From positions 62,001 through 126,000 of the forward strand of contig JAACJG010000006.1 in the NCBI GenBank assembly GCA_009917695.1: a DNA stretch of 64,000 nucleotides, written 5' to 3'. Both the position numbers and the translations under genes were made by a program. This stretch comes from Candidatus Rifleibacterium amylolyticum. GTDB taxonomy: Bacteria > Muiribacteriota > Ozemobacteria > Ozemobacterales > Ozemobacteraceae. This document shows, in pieces, positions 27,082 to 35,598 of this stretch; position 1 is the first letter of the stretch, and the number at the start of each line of letters is the position of its first letter. Below the pieces are notes generated by a model, which saw only the letters and a list, made by a program, of their open reading frames with translations, searched no databases and was not told the DNA's origin.

Positions 27082-29502
27082 TCAGCGACGTCTTATAACA
27101 GAATGAAGAACTGTGTGCAAAGTATTCAGACTGTAGGGTTTGCAGACGATTCCCTTGAAACCATGTTTTTCATAGTCTGCCATGATCGGGTCTTCAGCAT
27201 AGCCGCTTGATACTATTGCCACTGCATCAGGATCGATACTGAGAATTTCACCTATTGCTGCTGCGCCCCCAAGCCCTCCAGGCACGGTTAGATCGAGGAT
27301 TATCGCATCAAATGGCTGACCGTTCGCAAATTCTCTCTGATATGTCTCAACGGCGGCCTTTCCATCGGCAACAGCTGTAACTTCACATCCCAAGCGACCA
27401 AGTGCTCGGATAACCAGTTTGCGAATCGCCTCCTCATCATCCATTACCAGTATTCTGGGTTTGAAGTCTTCGTCAAAGCCTGCTGGCTGAGAAGCCTTAA
27501 CAACAGAATCCTCTGCCACTTCCGTTGCCGGCAGATACAAAGTGAAAGTCGTTCCAGATCCAACCAGTGACTCCAGCTTAATATCGCCACCGTGCCGTTT
27601 AATGATGGAAAAGACTGTAGCAAGCCCCAGACCGTTACCAGTCTTTTTAGTGCTGAAATATGGATCAAAAATACGCTGATGCAATTCTGGCGGAATACCA
27701 CACCCTTCGTCCCGCACGATTATCTTTATGTATTTCCCCTGACTGAGGCGCGATTCTTCATCTGCAGCAACTTCAATCGGTTCAAGACCTATATACAAGT
27801 GACCACCTGATGGCATAGCCTCTTTGGCATTCACCGTAAGATTGGAAAATACCTGCTGAATCTGTCCCCGGTCAACATCAGCCATTTGCAGATCAGGCGG
27901 GCAGTCAAGCACCAGTTTTACATTACTGCCAGCAAGATCGAAGCTGGCAACTTCTTTAATCAGGCTGCCAAGACTTACGTGCTCCTTGACCGGGCTGCCG
28001 CCTGTAGAAAAAGTTAGCAGCTGCCTGGTCAGACTCACGGCCCTTTCAAGAGAAAGCTCCGACTCTGCAAGTGCTTTTATCGCCGGATGATCCGCGCAAA
28101 TAGCCTCTCTTGCCAGAGCGATGTTACCATAGATTCCCGTCAGAATATTGTTAAAATCATGAGCAATGCCGCCAGCAAGTATGCCGATACTCTTGAGTCG
28201 CTCAACTTTATGAAATTCTTCCTGCATGAGGTATTGTGCGGTAACATCGTGAAAGACCATGACAACACCAGTTATCCCTCCATTCGGATCTTTTATTGGC
28301 GCTGCAGAATCTGCAATCTGATACTCTTTGCCATCTCTGGAAACTAGAACCGTATGATTGGCCAGCCCAACAATCGCGCCGACCGCTAATACTTTTTCAA
28401 TCGGAATTTGTGCCGGCTTTCTTGTTTTGGCGTTAACTATGACAAAAATTTCTGATATATTACGTCCAAGAGCCTCTGCCAGTGCCCAGCCGGTCAGCTT
28501 TTCAGCAATTGGGTTCATGAGCACAACTTTTTGTTCAGTGTCTGTTGCAATTACTGCGTCGCCAATAGAATTAAGAGTCGTCAACAGCTTCTCTTCGCTG
28601 ACTTTCAACAACTCATTGCTTCTCTTGATTTCTGACCGCGACTGGTCGATCTCTCCACCAACGTGTTGAGCAATAAGAGTCGCTACGAATAGAGATATCG
28701 CGACACTCACACAAGCAAGAATTCCAGATACCAGAGCAGGATTTATCTGCGTAATCCGGGCAAAATAGAGTGTTATAAGATCACTCAATACGATACTCAA
28801 CACAGCGAAGGGAAAAAGAAAACGCAAAAGGTAACTGCGCGTCGATGTGCCAGTCAGCAGCGACAGCGGCAAGTCATCTTTTTCTTTTAGCAGAGCCGAG
28901 AGAGACAGAAAGACGAATGCCAACGCAGTTGTCAAAGCCATAGGAATAGTTTTCTGCTGATACAAAAGCGGTCGACCGTATAAATAGGCAAGTACAAATA
29001 CACTGCCTGCAAAAAAAGAGGATAAACCGAGAAAACCCTTTAAATTCAATGCGAACTTGCTTTTCAGACCAGCAAAATGCTTAAGAACCTGTATGAAAAT
29101 TGAGGCGGCAATAAGGGAAAACACAAAACCGGTAACTGGTGCCATTCTGGCAACGGGCACGTCATTAAATCTGCCTGCCGAAGGAACCAGTCTGTTTTCA
29201 AAATTTAGATCCATGTTTAACCAGGCACCGAGCAAACACAGCAACCCAAAAATAAACACAAAAGCAGTGCCGGCAATGACAGACCACTTAAATAATCGGC
29301 TTGAATAATTCTTCCCCAGACAAAGCAAAGTCAGACCAAGAATTAAAAAGCAGACTGAGGTGCTTGGAGCCATTGGAATATAATCTTCACTAAGGCTGCC
29401 AAGAATCTTAAAACCAGGCAGGTAGCTCAACAAACCAAACAGCGCAAACAAAATCGCCATTAAAGAACTCAGGCGAGCTATATTGTCGTGGTTTATCCGC
29501 AT
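27082..29502 (-). CDS. Hybrid sensor histidine kinase with multi-pass N-terminus
   Basis: 806 residues from the ATG at 29502 (GAGGA close upstream). About 260 N-terminal residues contain seven or eight hydrophobic helices. A PAS domain follows (LNSIGDAVIATDTEQKVVLMNP). The HisKA phospho-acceptor is in GILAGGIAHDFNNILTG near residue 446. The ATPase domain has NLTVNAKEAM (N box), DEGCGIPPE (G1) and GNGLGLATVFSIIKRHGG (G2). A C-terminal receiver domain (RILVMDDEEAIRKL) has its phospho-acceptor Asp in AIILDLTVPGG near residue 734. Family knowledge predicts that it autophosphorylates and relays phosphate through its own receiver to a separate partner. No output regulator gene lies next to it. The signal is unknown. 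Confidence 0.92.
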   Translation of the reverse strand: MRINHDNIARLSSLMAILFALFGLLSYLPGFKILGSLSEDYIPMAPSTSVCFLILGLTLLCLGKNYSSRLFKWSVIAGTAFVFIFGLLCLLGAWLNMDLNFENRLVPSAGRFNDVPVARMAPVTGFVFSLIAASIFIQVLKHFAGLKSKFALNLKGFLGLSSFFAGSVFVLAYLYGRPLLYQQKTIPMALTTALAFVFLSLSALLKEKDDLPLSLLTGTSTRSYLLRFLFPFAVLSIVLSDLITLYFARITQINPALVSGILACVSVAISLFVATLIAQHVGGEIDQSRSEIKRSNELLKVSEEKLLTTLNSIGDAVIATDTEQKVVLMNPIAEKLTGWALAEALGRNISEIFVIVNAKTRKPAQIPIEKVLAVGAIVGLANHTVLVSRDGKEYQIADSAAPIKDPNGGITGVVMVFHDVTAQYLMQEEFHKVERLKSIGILAGGIAHDFNNILTGIYGNIALAREAICADHPAIKALAESELSLERAVSLTRQLLTFSTGGSPVKEHVSLGSLIKEVASFDLAGSNVKLVLDCPPDLQMADVDRGQIQQVFSNLTVNAKEAMPSGGHLYIGLEPIEVAADEESRLSQGKYIKIIVRDEGCGIPPELHQRIFDPYFSTKKTGNGLGLATVFSIIKRHGGDIKLESLVGSGTTFTLYLPATEVAEDSVVKASQPAGFDEDFKPRILVMDDEEAIRKLVIRALGRLGCEVTAVADGKAAVETYQREFANGQPFDAIILDLTVPGGLGGAAAIGEILSIDPDAVAIVSSGYAEDPIMADYEKHGFKGIVCKPYSLNTLHTVLHSVIRRR

Positions 29503-29910
29503 GATTCCTCTTTTGTCTGCCAAAGACCCTGTATTATTCTAAGACTAGTTGCAGCAAAAACATTGCAATAATAGTATCCAGTTAGTGATAAAGTATAAAA
29601 TACTGTATGCGAAGTCAACATGCATAGATCGACTGCCTCCTCTACAAATATATTTTGTACTTCAGGCGAACGACGTTCCGAAAAAAAGTCCTTAATTCTT
29701 TCAAGTTTTCGCAGGATGCTCTTGCGTCAGTAATGTCGCAGCAAAAATATAAATTGCGACGTTGCTGCGACGCTCAAGCGTTTTGCCAACGATCTGTCGT
29801 TTTCCACAACTCTTGTGACAATCTCATATTCAGATCAACACACCACTCTGGCACACATATTGCTTTTTATATCAACGAATAATAATGTACAACGACCTAA
29901 GAGGTGAAAA
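29503..29910. other. 408-base divergent spacer between histidine kinase and clpB
   Basis: No gene was found. It contains an AGTAT-AAA-ATACT palindrome near 29589 and a ten-base inverted repeat at 29735-29771. No CIRCE element of the usual TTAGCACTC type and no obvious sigma-32 promoter was seen before clpB. Confidence 0.6.
29735..29771. promoter_or_regulatory. Inverted repeat upstream of clpB, possible operator
   Basis: GTCGCAGCAA (29735-29744) and its exact complement TTGCTGCGAC (29762-29771) are separated by 17 AT-rich bases. The geometry, two half sites about 27 bases centre to centre, fits a repressor operator or an RNA hairpin in the clpB leader. It is 140 bases before the clpB ATG. Confidence 0.45.
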
Positions 29911-32508
29911 ATGGACATCAACAGAATGACACAAAAGTCACAGGAAGCGCTGCAGGCTGCGCAGAATAACGCTATTCAGCACGGTCACCAGGAAATCACC
30001 ACCGAGCACCTTCTTTCGGCCCTGCTTATCGACGACGCCGGAATGGTTCCACGCCTGCTCAATAACATCAATATTCCGATCAAAACGGTCAGAGATCGTG
30101 TAAACAGCCTTGTCTCCAAGCTTCCCAGAGTCTCAGGGCCAGGTATGACTCCTGACAAATTCTATGTCAGCAGCGAACTGTCGAAAGTTCTGGTTAAGGC
30201 CGAAGAAGAGATGAAAGCTCTCAAAGACGAGTATCTCTCGGTCGAACATCTTGTGCTCGCCATGATCGAAAGCTCTTCTACCGCTGTCGGCAAAATGTTC
30301 GCCGAACTCAACCTGACGCGTGACCAGTTTTTACAGGCGCTTACTGCGGTACGCGGCAATCAGCGCGTCACTTCGGCTAATCCCGAACAGACTTATGAAG
30401 CTCTCGAAAAGTATGGTCGCGACCTTGTCGCCATGGCGCGGGCCGGCAAACTCGACCCGGTCATCGGCCGCGATGCCGAAATTCGCCGCGTTATCCGCAT
30501 ACTTACCCGTAAAACCAAAAACAACCCGGTGCTCATCGGCGAACCTGGCGTTGGCAAAACCGCTATTGCTGAAGGTCTGGCGCAGCGTATTCTTCAGGGA
30601 GACGTACCTGAAAGCCTGCGTGATAAGACCGTATTCGCACTCGACATGGGTGCCCTGATCGCCGGCGCCAAATTCAGAGGCGAATTCGAAGAGCGCCTCA
30701 AGGCGGTTCTTGCCGAGATAAAAAGCAGCGACGGCCGCATTCTGATGTTCATCGACGAACTGCATACCATTGTCGGCGCCGGTCGGGCCGAAGGTTCGAT
30801 GGACGCCGGCAACATGCTCAAGCCCATGCTGGCACGCGGTGAACTGCACTGTATCGGCGCCACCACCCTCGACGAATATCGCAAACACATCGAAAAAGAC
30901 GCTGCCCTTGAGCGTCGCTTCCAGCCGGTGCTTGTTGAACAGCCCGATGTTGCCGACACCATTTCGATACTGCGTGGTCTCAAAGAGCGTTTCGAAGTGT
31001 TTCATGGCGTGCGTATTCAGGACCGCTCGCTCGTTGCGGCAGCGACTCTGTCGCATCGCTATATTTCCGACCGCTTCCTTCCCGACAAAGCGATAGACCT
31101 TGTCGATGAAGCCTGCGCCATGATCCGCACCGATATTGAATCGATGCCGGCCGAGCTCGACGAAGTCATGCGCCGCATGATGCAGCTTGAAATCGAAGAA
31201 GCTGCTCTGGTTAAGGAAAAAGATGAAGCCAGCCTGACGCGCCTCGAAGCTCTGCGCAAGGAACTGGCTGACCTGCGCCACCGCGGCGACTCGATGAAAG
31301 CCCAGTGGGAAAGCGAACGCGGCGTCATCAAGCGCGTGCAGACACAGCGTGAAATGATCGAAAAGATGCATCAGGAAATCGCCGAAGCCGAGCGCGCCTA
31401 CGACCTGAATCGCGCCGCTGAGCTCAAACACGGCCGCCTGCCCGATGCCATGAAACAACTCAAAGAAATGGAAGAAGAGCTCAAACAGAAACAGAGCACC
31501 GGCAAACTCGTGCGCGAAGAAGTTACCGAAGAAGAAATCGCCGATATTGTAAGCAAATGGACCGGCATACCGGTCACCCGCCTGATGGAAGGCGAAAAAG
31601 AGAAACTTCTGCATCTCGACGAGCACCTGCATAAACGCGTCATTGGCCAGAATGAAGCGGTAAATCTGGTTACCGACGCGGTTATTCGCTCACGCGCCGG
31701 CATCAAAGACCCGAATCGACCCATTGGCTCGTTTATTTTTCTTGGCCCGACCGGCGTCGGCAAGACCGAACTGGCCAAAACTCTCGCAGAGTCGCTGTTC
31801 GACACTGAAGAAAACATCGTGCGCATCGACATGAGTGAATACATGGAAAAACACTCGGTTTCGCGCCTGATCGGGGCGCCCCCGGGTTACGTCGGCTACG
31901 ACGAAGGTGGCCAGCTGACCGAAGCGGTGCGGCGCAAACCCTATTCGGTAGTGCTTTTTGACGAAATAGAAAAAGCACATAACGATGTATTCAACATCCT
32001 GCTGCAGATTCTTGATGATGGCCGCCTGACCGACTCACAGGGCCGCACCGTCGATTTTCGCAATGTCGTCGTCATCATGACCAGCAATATCGGCGCCCAG
32101 ACGCTGATTGGCGAAATCGGTGACAGCGGCGAAATTTCTGACGGCACCCGCAACAAGGTTCTGGCTGAGATTAAGATGTTCTTCAAGCCTGAGTTCTACA
32201 ACCGCATCGACGACATTATTCTGTTCACGCCACTGCAGCGTGAAGAACTCAACAAAATTATCGACCTGCAGATAGCAGCGATTCAGAAACGTCTCGACGA
32301 ACGCCGTATAACTCTCGAAATTGGCAACGATACGCGAGAATGGCTGATTGACCGCGGTTATAGCCCGGTATACGGCGCCCGCCCGCTCAAACGATTATTG
32401 CAAAAGGAGATTGAAACTCTGCTGGCACGTGCTATCATTGGCGGCAGCATCGCCGACGGATCGCACGTCAAAATCGTTATCCGCGACGACCGCCCCGCCG
32501 TAGCGTAG
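29911..32508 (+). CDS. clpB: ATP-dependent disaggregase ClpB
   Basis: 865 residues, full length for ClpB. With the DnaK system it extracts polypeptides from aggregates in the cytoplasm. Two N-terminal Clp repeats ([20 protein letters not shown]...EHLVLAMIE) are followed by AAA domain 1 with Walker [14 protein letters not shown] near residue 209 and Walker [10 protein letters not shown]. The long coiled-coil middle domain (about 400-530), which separates ClpB from ClpA, is present. AAA domain 2 has Walker [13 protein letters not shown] near residue 611, [10 protein letters not shown], and the sensor sequence [15 protein letters not shown]. There is no ClpP-docking loop. The ATG is preceded by AGAGGTG. 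The stop is TAG, and a 32-base palindrome begins eight bases later. Confidence 0.98.
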   Translation: MDINRMTQKSQEALQAAQNNAIQHGHQEITTEHLLSALLIDDAGMVPRLLNNINIPIKTVRDRVNSLVSKLPRVSGPGMTPDKFYVSSELSKVLVKAEEEMKALKDEYLSVEHLVLAMIESSSTAVGKMFAELNLTRDQFLQALTAVRGNQRVTSANPEQTYEALEKYGRDLVAMARAGKLDPVIGRDAEIRRVIRILTRKTKNNPVLIGEPGVGKTAIAEGLAQRILQGDVPESLRDKTVFALDMGALIAGAKFRGEFEERLKAVLAEIKSSDGRILMFIDELHTIVGAGRAEGSMDAGNMLKPMLARGELHCIGATTLDEYRKHIEKDAALERRFQPVLVEQPDVADTISILRGLKERFEVFHGVRIQDRSLVAAATLSHRYISDRFLPDKAIDLVDEACAMIRTDIESMPAELDEVMRRMMQLEIEEAALVKEKDEASLTRLEALRKELADLRHRGDSMKAQWESERGVIKRVQTQREMIEKMHQEIAEAERAYDLNRAAELKHGRLPDAMKQLKEMEEELKQKQSTGKLVREEVTEEEIADIVSKWTGIPVTRLMEGEKEKLLHLDEHLHKRVIGQNEAVNLVTDAVIRSRAGIKDPNRPIGSFIFLGPTGVGKTELAKTLAESLFDTEENIVRIDMSEYMEKHSVSRLIGAPPGYVGYDEGGQLTEAVRRKPYSVVLFDEIEKAHNDVFNILLQILDDGRLTDSQGRTVDFRNVVVIMTSNIGAQTLIGEIGDSGEISDGTRNKVLAEIKMFFKPEFYNRIDDIILFTPLQREELNKIIDLQIAAIQKRLDERRITLEIGNDTREWLIDRGYSPVYGARPLKRLLQKEIETLLARAIIGGSIADGSHVKIVIRDDRPAVA

Positions 32509-32515
32509 GGGGCGC

Positions 32516-32547
32516 GCGTAGGGGCAGGTCGCGACCTGCCCCTACGC
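32516..32547. repeat. Perfect 32-base palindrome after clpB
   Basis: The left arm GCGTAGGGGCAGGTCG is exactly complementary to the right arm with no loop. It starts eight bases after the clpB stop. There is no T tract, so it could act as an RNA-stabilising hairpin or be a dispersed palindromic repeat unit; similar GTAGGGGC..GCCCCTAC palindromes are known as dispersed elements in many genomes. Confidence 0.85.
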
Positions 32548-32597
32548 ATACGGTTACGCGACAATGATTATTAATTATTATACAGGAGGCTGTGATC

Positions 32598-33152
32598 ATG
32601 CATTTCTTTATTGGCACCTGGCTGCGCAAACTTGCCTCGACTTTTGCACTGACCATTCTCATGGTGGTCGGCGGCTTAATCATCGATCAGGCCTACCTTG
32701 ACAACCCGATTGGCGAAGGCACTCTAGGAGTAACCGCCGAAGAAGGCTATAACATGCCGGCAACGACAGAAATCTCTGTTACCGCTGATGGCTTTGATTC
32801 AATCAAGATCGACCTCAAGTCAGAAGTTGGCGATTTCGGTGGCGACATCGAAGTCCTCTCCCCTGATGGACACATGGTTTTTCAGAATCGCTTTGCTCTG
32901 CGCCATTATCCGCCCACACTTATGCCAAACCCGGCCAAGTGGCAGACTTTCAATATCCGCAACGTCGGCAAGGGCACCTACCTCGTGCGCCTTACGCAGG
33001 AGCGCCCCGGCCGCGCCAAAGTGTTCTTTTACCAGGGTCCGTTTCTGGCACGCATGGGGATATTGCCTATAATTGCCGCTTTCATTATTCTCGTCCTGAG
33101 CTTCACCTTCAGCAGCAAAAAACTTCCCGCCTCCAATCCTGACAATCAGTAA
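32598..33152 (+). CDS. Membrane protein with extracytoplasmic beta domain
   Basis: 184 residues from the ATG at 32598, chosen because AGGAGG lies eight bases upstream; a GTG six bases earlier is too close to it. An N-terminal hydrophobic helix (FALTILMVVGGLIIDQAYL) and a C-terminal one (MGILPIIAAFIILVLSFTF) flank about 110 residues of predicted beta structure (TEISVTADGFDSIKIDLKSE...GDIEVLSPDGHMVFQ...GTYLVRLTQERPGRAKVFFY), resembling a small jelly-roll or pre-peptidase type domain. I do not recognise a family. Expected location is the inner membrane with the beta domain in the periplasm. Confidence 0.7.
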   Translation: MHFFIGTWLRKLASTFALTILMVVGGLIIDQAYLDNPIGEGTLGVTAEEGYNMPATTEISVTADGFDSIKIDLKSEVGDFGGDIEVLSPDGHMVFQNRFALRHYPPTLMPNPAKWQTFNIRNVGKGTYLVRLTQERPGRAKVFFYQGPFLARMGILPIIAAFIILVLSFTFSSKKLPASNPDNQ

Positions 33153-33160
33153 TTCCGTCT

Positions 33161-33196
33161 TTGATCTGCGCAAATCTGCGACATCTGCGGATAATC
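33161..33196. repeat. TCTGCG-type spacer repeat, copy 1
   Basis: Three consecutive GATCTGCG / AATCTGCG / CATCTGCGG units of about ten bases followed by ATAATC. The same unit recurs at 38762-38800 (inverted), 44053-44075 and 45949-45983. Confidence 0.7.
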
Positions 33197-33225
33197 ACCC
33201 CGGCACAAAAAAATTCAGACAAAGC

Positions 33226-33254
33226 TTCACACAATAGCCTCAGATCAGTATAAT
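33226..33254 (+). promoter_or_regulatory. Sigma-70-type promoter of the phospholipase D-family gene
   Basis: TTCACA (33226-33231), exactly 17 bases, then a perfect TATAAT (33249-33254). It is 33 bases before the ATG at 33288. Confidence 0.6.
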
Positions 33255-33287
33255 TGTACCGTTAAGGTTAAACTGGAGGCTGTTGTT

Positions 33288-33707
33288 ATGAAAAAGCTGC
33301 TTTGTCTGATGCTTTTGCTCAACCTGTTTTTAATTACAGGAAACACCCCGTTGTCAGCCGATGCACGGTCTGACTACGAGAACTATGTATCTACCTATCA
33401 GGCCTATCGCAATGCCGTCAACGAAAAGAAGCCGGCCAGCGAAATTCTCGAGCTGCTCGAAACCTATCAAAATGCCAAAGCCGCTTACGAGAATTCTTAC
33501 AACCGGCAAAAAACTCAGACCGCGGTAGAACCTGCTGACGTTCAGACGCAGCCGACCTCGAGCGGCTCGACTGCTACCCGGGTAACTGCTGCTGTTAACG
33601 CGGCAGATACTGAATATTCGGCAGCCACCAGAGCAAAACTCCCGACCGGCCTGCAGAGAATTCTTGACCAGCTCTGGTCAGAACCTGGCCGCAAAAGCCC
33701 TGACTAG
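33288..33707 (+). CDS. N-terminal portion: signal peptide and helical segment
   Basis: 139 residues if translation ends at the TAG. A clear signal peptide is followed by a helical region (YENYVSTYQAYRNAVNEKK, then LELLETYQNAKAAYENSY), a Thr/Ser/Ala-rich linker, and the start of a helical repeat that breaks off at the stop. The abrupt end inside a helix argues that this was part of one longer secreted phospholipase D-like protein. It could still be made as a short periplasmic protein. Confidence 0.6.
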   Translation: MKKLLCLMLLLNLFLITGNTPLSADARSDYENYVSTYQAYRNAVNEKKPASEILELLETYQNAKAAYENSYNRQKTQTAVEPADVQTQPTSSGSTATRVTAAVNAADTEYSAATRAKLPTGLQRILDQLWSEPGRKSPD

Positions 33708-33710
33708 GCA

Positions 33711-35549
33711 ATGAAACTGCTGTCAACCTTTATCGATTCGAACAGCAATTCACAGTATGCTGACCTTGCCCGCTATGAACTGGCCAAAGCTTATGAACTT
33801 CTTAAAGAAGATGCTGCATCGGCCGAGAAAGTACTCAATCAGATTGGCCGCACCAATCCGCACTCGCGTCTTGCCGCACTGGCAAAAGAACGCATCCGCT
33901 TTCTCAATGCCACAAAACAGTATGACCAGTGGAAACAGGCACTTAACAGCAAATACGAAACTTCACGTGAAAGTTATTCAAAATATCTGAACACTTCATG
34001 GCTCGCCTTTCCGGTAAAGGTCACCCGCTGGATCGGCTATGCCGGCAAGCAGTTCAGCTTCGACAAAACCCAGAACGATTATGGCAAGTTCCAGATCTGG
34101 TATGAAGAGCTCGGAGCAAGATTTGCACCGCCGGTGGAAATTACCTTCGACCGTTTCAAGGCGGTCAACAACAGCAGCGATGATAATGCCGAAGTAAGGC
34201 TTGTCTACAGCAATTCTGAGGCATGGTATACACGCTGGAAGGTTCTTAACGAAGCTCGCCAGTCGATCGATGTACAGTATTTCATCATGGACAAGGATAT
34301 TTTCGGCTATTCCATGCTTGGCGTACTTCTCCAGAAAGCTAGAGATGGTCTCAAGATCAGGCTTCTGCTCGACGCCCGCGGCACCAAAAAGCTGACCCGC
34401 AAGCTTCTTGGCCAGGATCTTCTGCAGGAACTGACTGAATACCCCAATGTCGAAGTTAAGACTTTCAATCCAGTTCACAGCAACCTGCTGATGGTCTTCA
34501 AAGACCCACGCAAACTTATCGCCTCCAACCACGACAAAATTATCGTTGTCGATGAAGAATATGCAATCATCGGTGGCCGCAACGTTTCTATGGATTACTT
34601 CCTCGAACCCGCCGACCACCCGGGCGCCTATCGTGACTGCGACGTAATCATCAAGAGCCACGAGATAGCTGAACAGCTCGATTACGCTTTCGACGAAGAG
34701 TTCTCAAAACCGGTCAGTTACTCGATTGCCAAAGAGCTCTGGGGCAATGTCGATATCATGTCAGACTACCTTAAAGCAGGCTTTGATGTGATGAACACCC
34801 ACATCAACAACGAGCGTTTCGTCATGCCGCGCGATGCCAATAAAAAGTATCTCAAAGCCTCAGCCGATTTCCTCAAGGAAATGTCTGGCTACGACAATCT
34901 GCGCGCCTATACCGGATTCGACCCGTTCGCCAATTCGGTAATCGCACCAGTGAAAATCATCGACAAGCATTCGATCAAAGGCCCACGTAACGACATCACC
35001 GATCAGGTTATCCGTTACATCGATGGTTGTCAGAGCGAGATTGTAATCCAGAACCCATACGTCGTCCTCACCGAACGCATGTTCAACGCCCTAAAACGTG
35101 CCGGCAAACGTGGTATTCCGATAAGAATGCACACCAACAGCCCGGCTTCTACCGACAGTCTGGCGACCCAGGCCATGTTTTACGCTGACTGGAAACGCAT
35201 CTTCGCCGAAATACCCAATATTCGCATCTTCGTTTACAAGGGCGCCAACAAGCTGCACGCAAAGAACTGGGTATTCGACCACAAAATCGGCGTAGTAGGC
35301 ACCTACAACCTCGACTATCTGAGCGAAGAGGTAAATTCAGAAGTAGTAGCCGCGATTAAATCGAAAGAATTTGCAGAACAGCTGCGCAGCGGCATTTTCG
35401 ATGACATCGCGATCTCTGACGAATACCAGGTCGGCTACAGCTCAACCGGCGAAATAGAGTCTATCAAAGGCCCTGACGATCTGCCGGGCAAGAACTTCTG
35501 GCTGCTCAAGTTCATCTCCAAGCTGTCTTTCCTCAAAAAGATTATCTGA
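33711..35549 (+). CDS. Phospholipase D-family catalytic portion (cardiolipin synthase-like)
   Basis: 612 residues from the ATG at 33711, three bases after the TAG and in the same frame; there is no convincing ribosome site, so independent initiation is doubtful. It begins inside a TPR-like region, then has two HxK(x)4D motifs near residues 278 and 520 that pair to form one phospholipase D active site (each His attacks or protonates the phosphodiester). The GG.N after the first motif and GTYN after the second are typical of cardiolipin synthase and Nuc-type members. Likely acts on phospholipids or nucleic acid outside the cytoplasm if joined to the upstream signal peptide. Shares a bidirectional terminator with purD. 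Confidence 0.75.
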   Translation: MKLLSTFIDSNSNSQYADLARYELAKAYELLKEDAASAEKVLNQIGRTNPHSRLAALAKERIRFLNATKQYDQWKQALNSKYETSRESYSKYLNTSWLAFPVKVTRWIGYAGKQFSFDKTQNDYGKFQIWYEELGARFAPPVEITFDRFKAVNNSSDDNAEVRLVYSNSEAWYTRWKVLNEARQSIDVQYFIMDKDIFGYSMLGVLLQKARDGLKIRLLLDARGTKKLTRKLLGQDLLQELTEYPNVEVKTFNPVHSNLLMVFKDPRKLIASNHDKIIVVDEEYAIIGGRNVSMDYFLEPADHPGAYRDCDVIIKSHEIAEQLDYAFDEEFSKPVSYSIAKELWGNVDIMSDYLKAGFDVMNTHINNERFVMPRDANKKYLKASADFLKEMSGYDNLRAYTGFDPFANSVIAPVKIIDKHSIKGPRNDITDQVIRYIDGCQSEIVIQNPYVVLTERMFNALKRAGKRGIPIRMHTNSPASTDSLATQAMFYADWKRIFAEIPNIRIFVYKGANKLHAKNWVFDHKIGVVGTYNLDYLSEEVNSEVVAAIKSKEFAEQLRSGIFDDIAISDEYQVGYSSTGEIESIKGPDDLPGKNFWLLKFISKLSFLKKII

Positions 35550-35558
35550 GTCTTAAGA

Positions 35559-35598
35559 AAACTCCCGCCTGGCCTTGCGCCTGGCGGGAGTTTTTTTT
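35559..35598. terminator. Bidirectional terminator between phospholipase D and purD genes
   Basis: AAACTCCCGCC and its exact complement GGCGGGAGTTT enclose a loop of roughly ten bases and are followed by a run of T on the plus strand; the minus strand has TTTTCTT. It lies between the two convergent stop codons. Confidence 0.9.

Larger units (their letters stand above)
33288..35549 (+). pseudogene. Secreted phospholipase D-family gene interrupted by one in-frame TAG
   Basis: The frame starting at ATG 33288 (GGAGG upstream; signal peptide MKKLLCLMLLLNLFLITG) runs 139 codons to a TAG at 33705-33707, then continues without frame change for 614 codons to TGA at 35549. Across the TAG the protein reads as one helical repeat (GLQRILDQLWSEPGRKSPD, stop, AMKLLSTFIDSNSNSQYADLARYELAKAYELL). 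A single C-to-T change from CAG would explain the stop. The second part holds two phospholipase D motifs: NHDKIIVVDEEYAIIGGRN and LHAKNWVFDHKIGVVGTYN. The alternatives are two coupled genes, readthrough, or a sequencing error. Without the first part the enzyme lacks a signal peptide. Confidence 0.6.

Noticed and set aside
30331-31632. 433-residue ORF on the minus strand
   Set aside because: It lies wholly antisense to clpB, has no family resemblance, and reflects the codon pattern of the real gene.
32516-32547. Palindrome as the clpB terminator
   Set aside because: The arms are perfect but there is no T tract after it, and it fits the dispersed palindromic repeat pattern better.
33161-33196. 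TCTGCG units as a CRISPR array
   Set aside because: Units are about ten bases with no regular spacers and no cas genes in the window.
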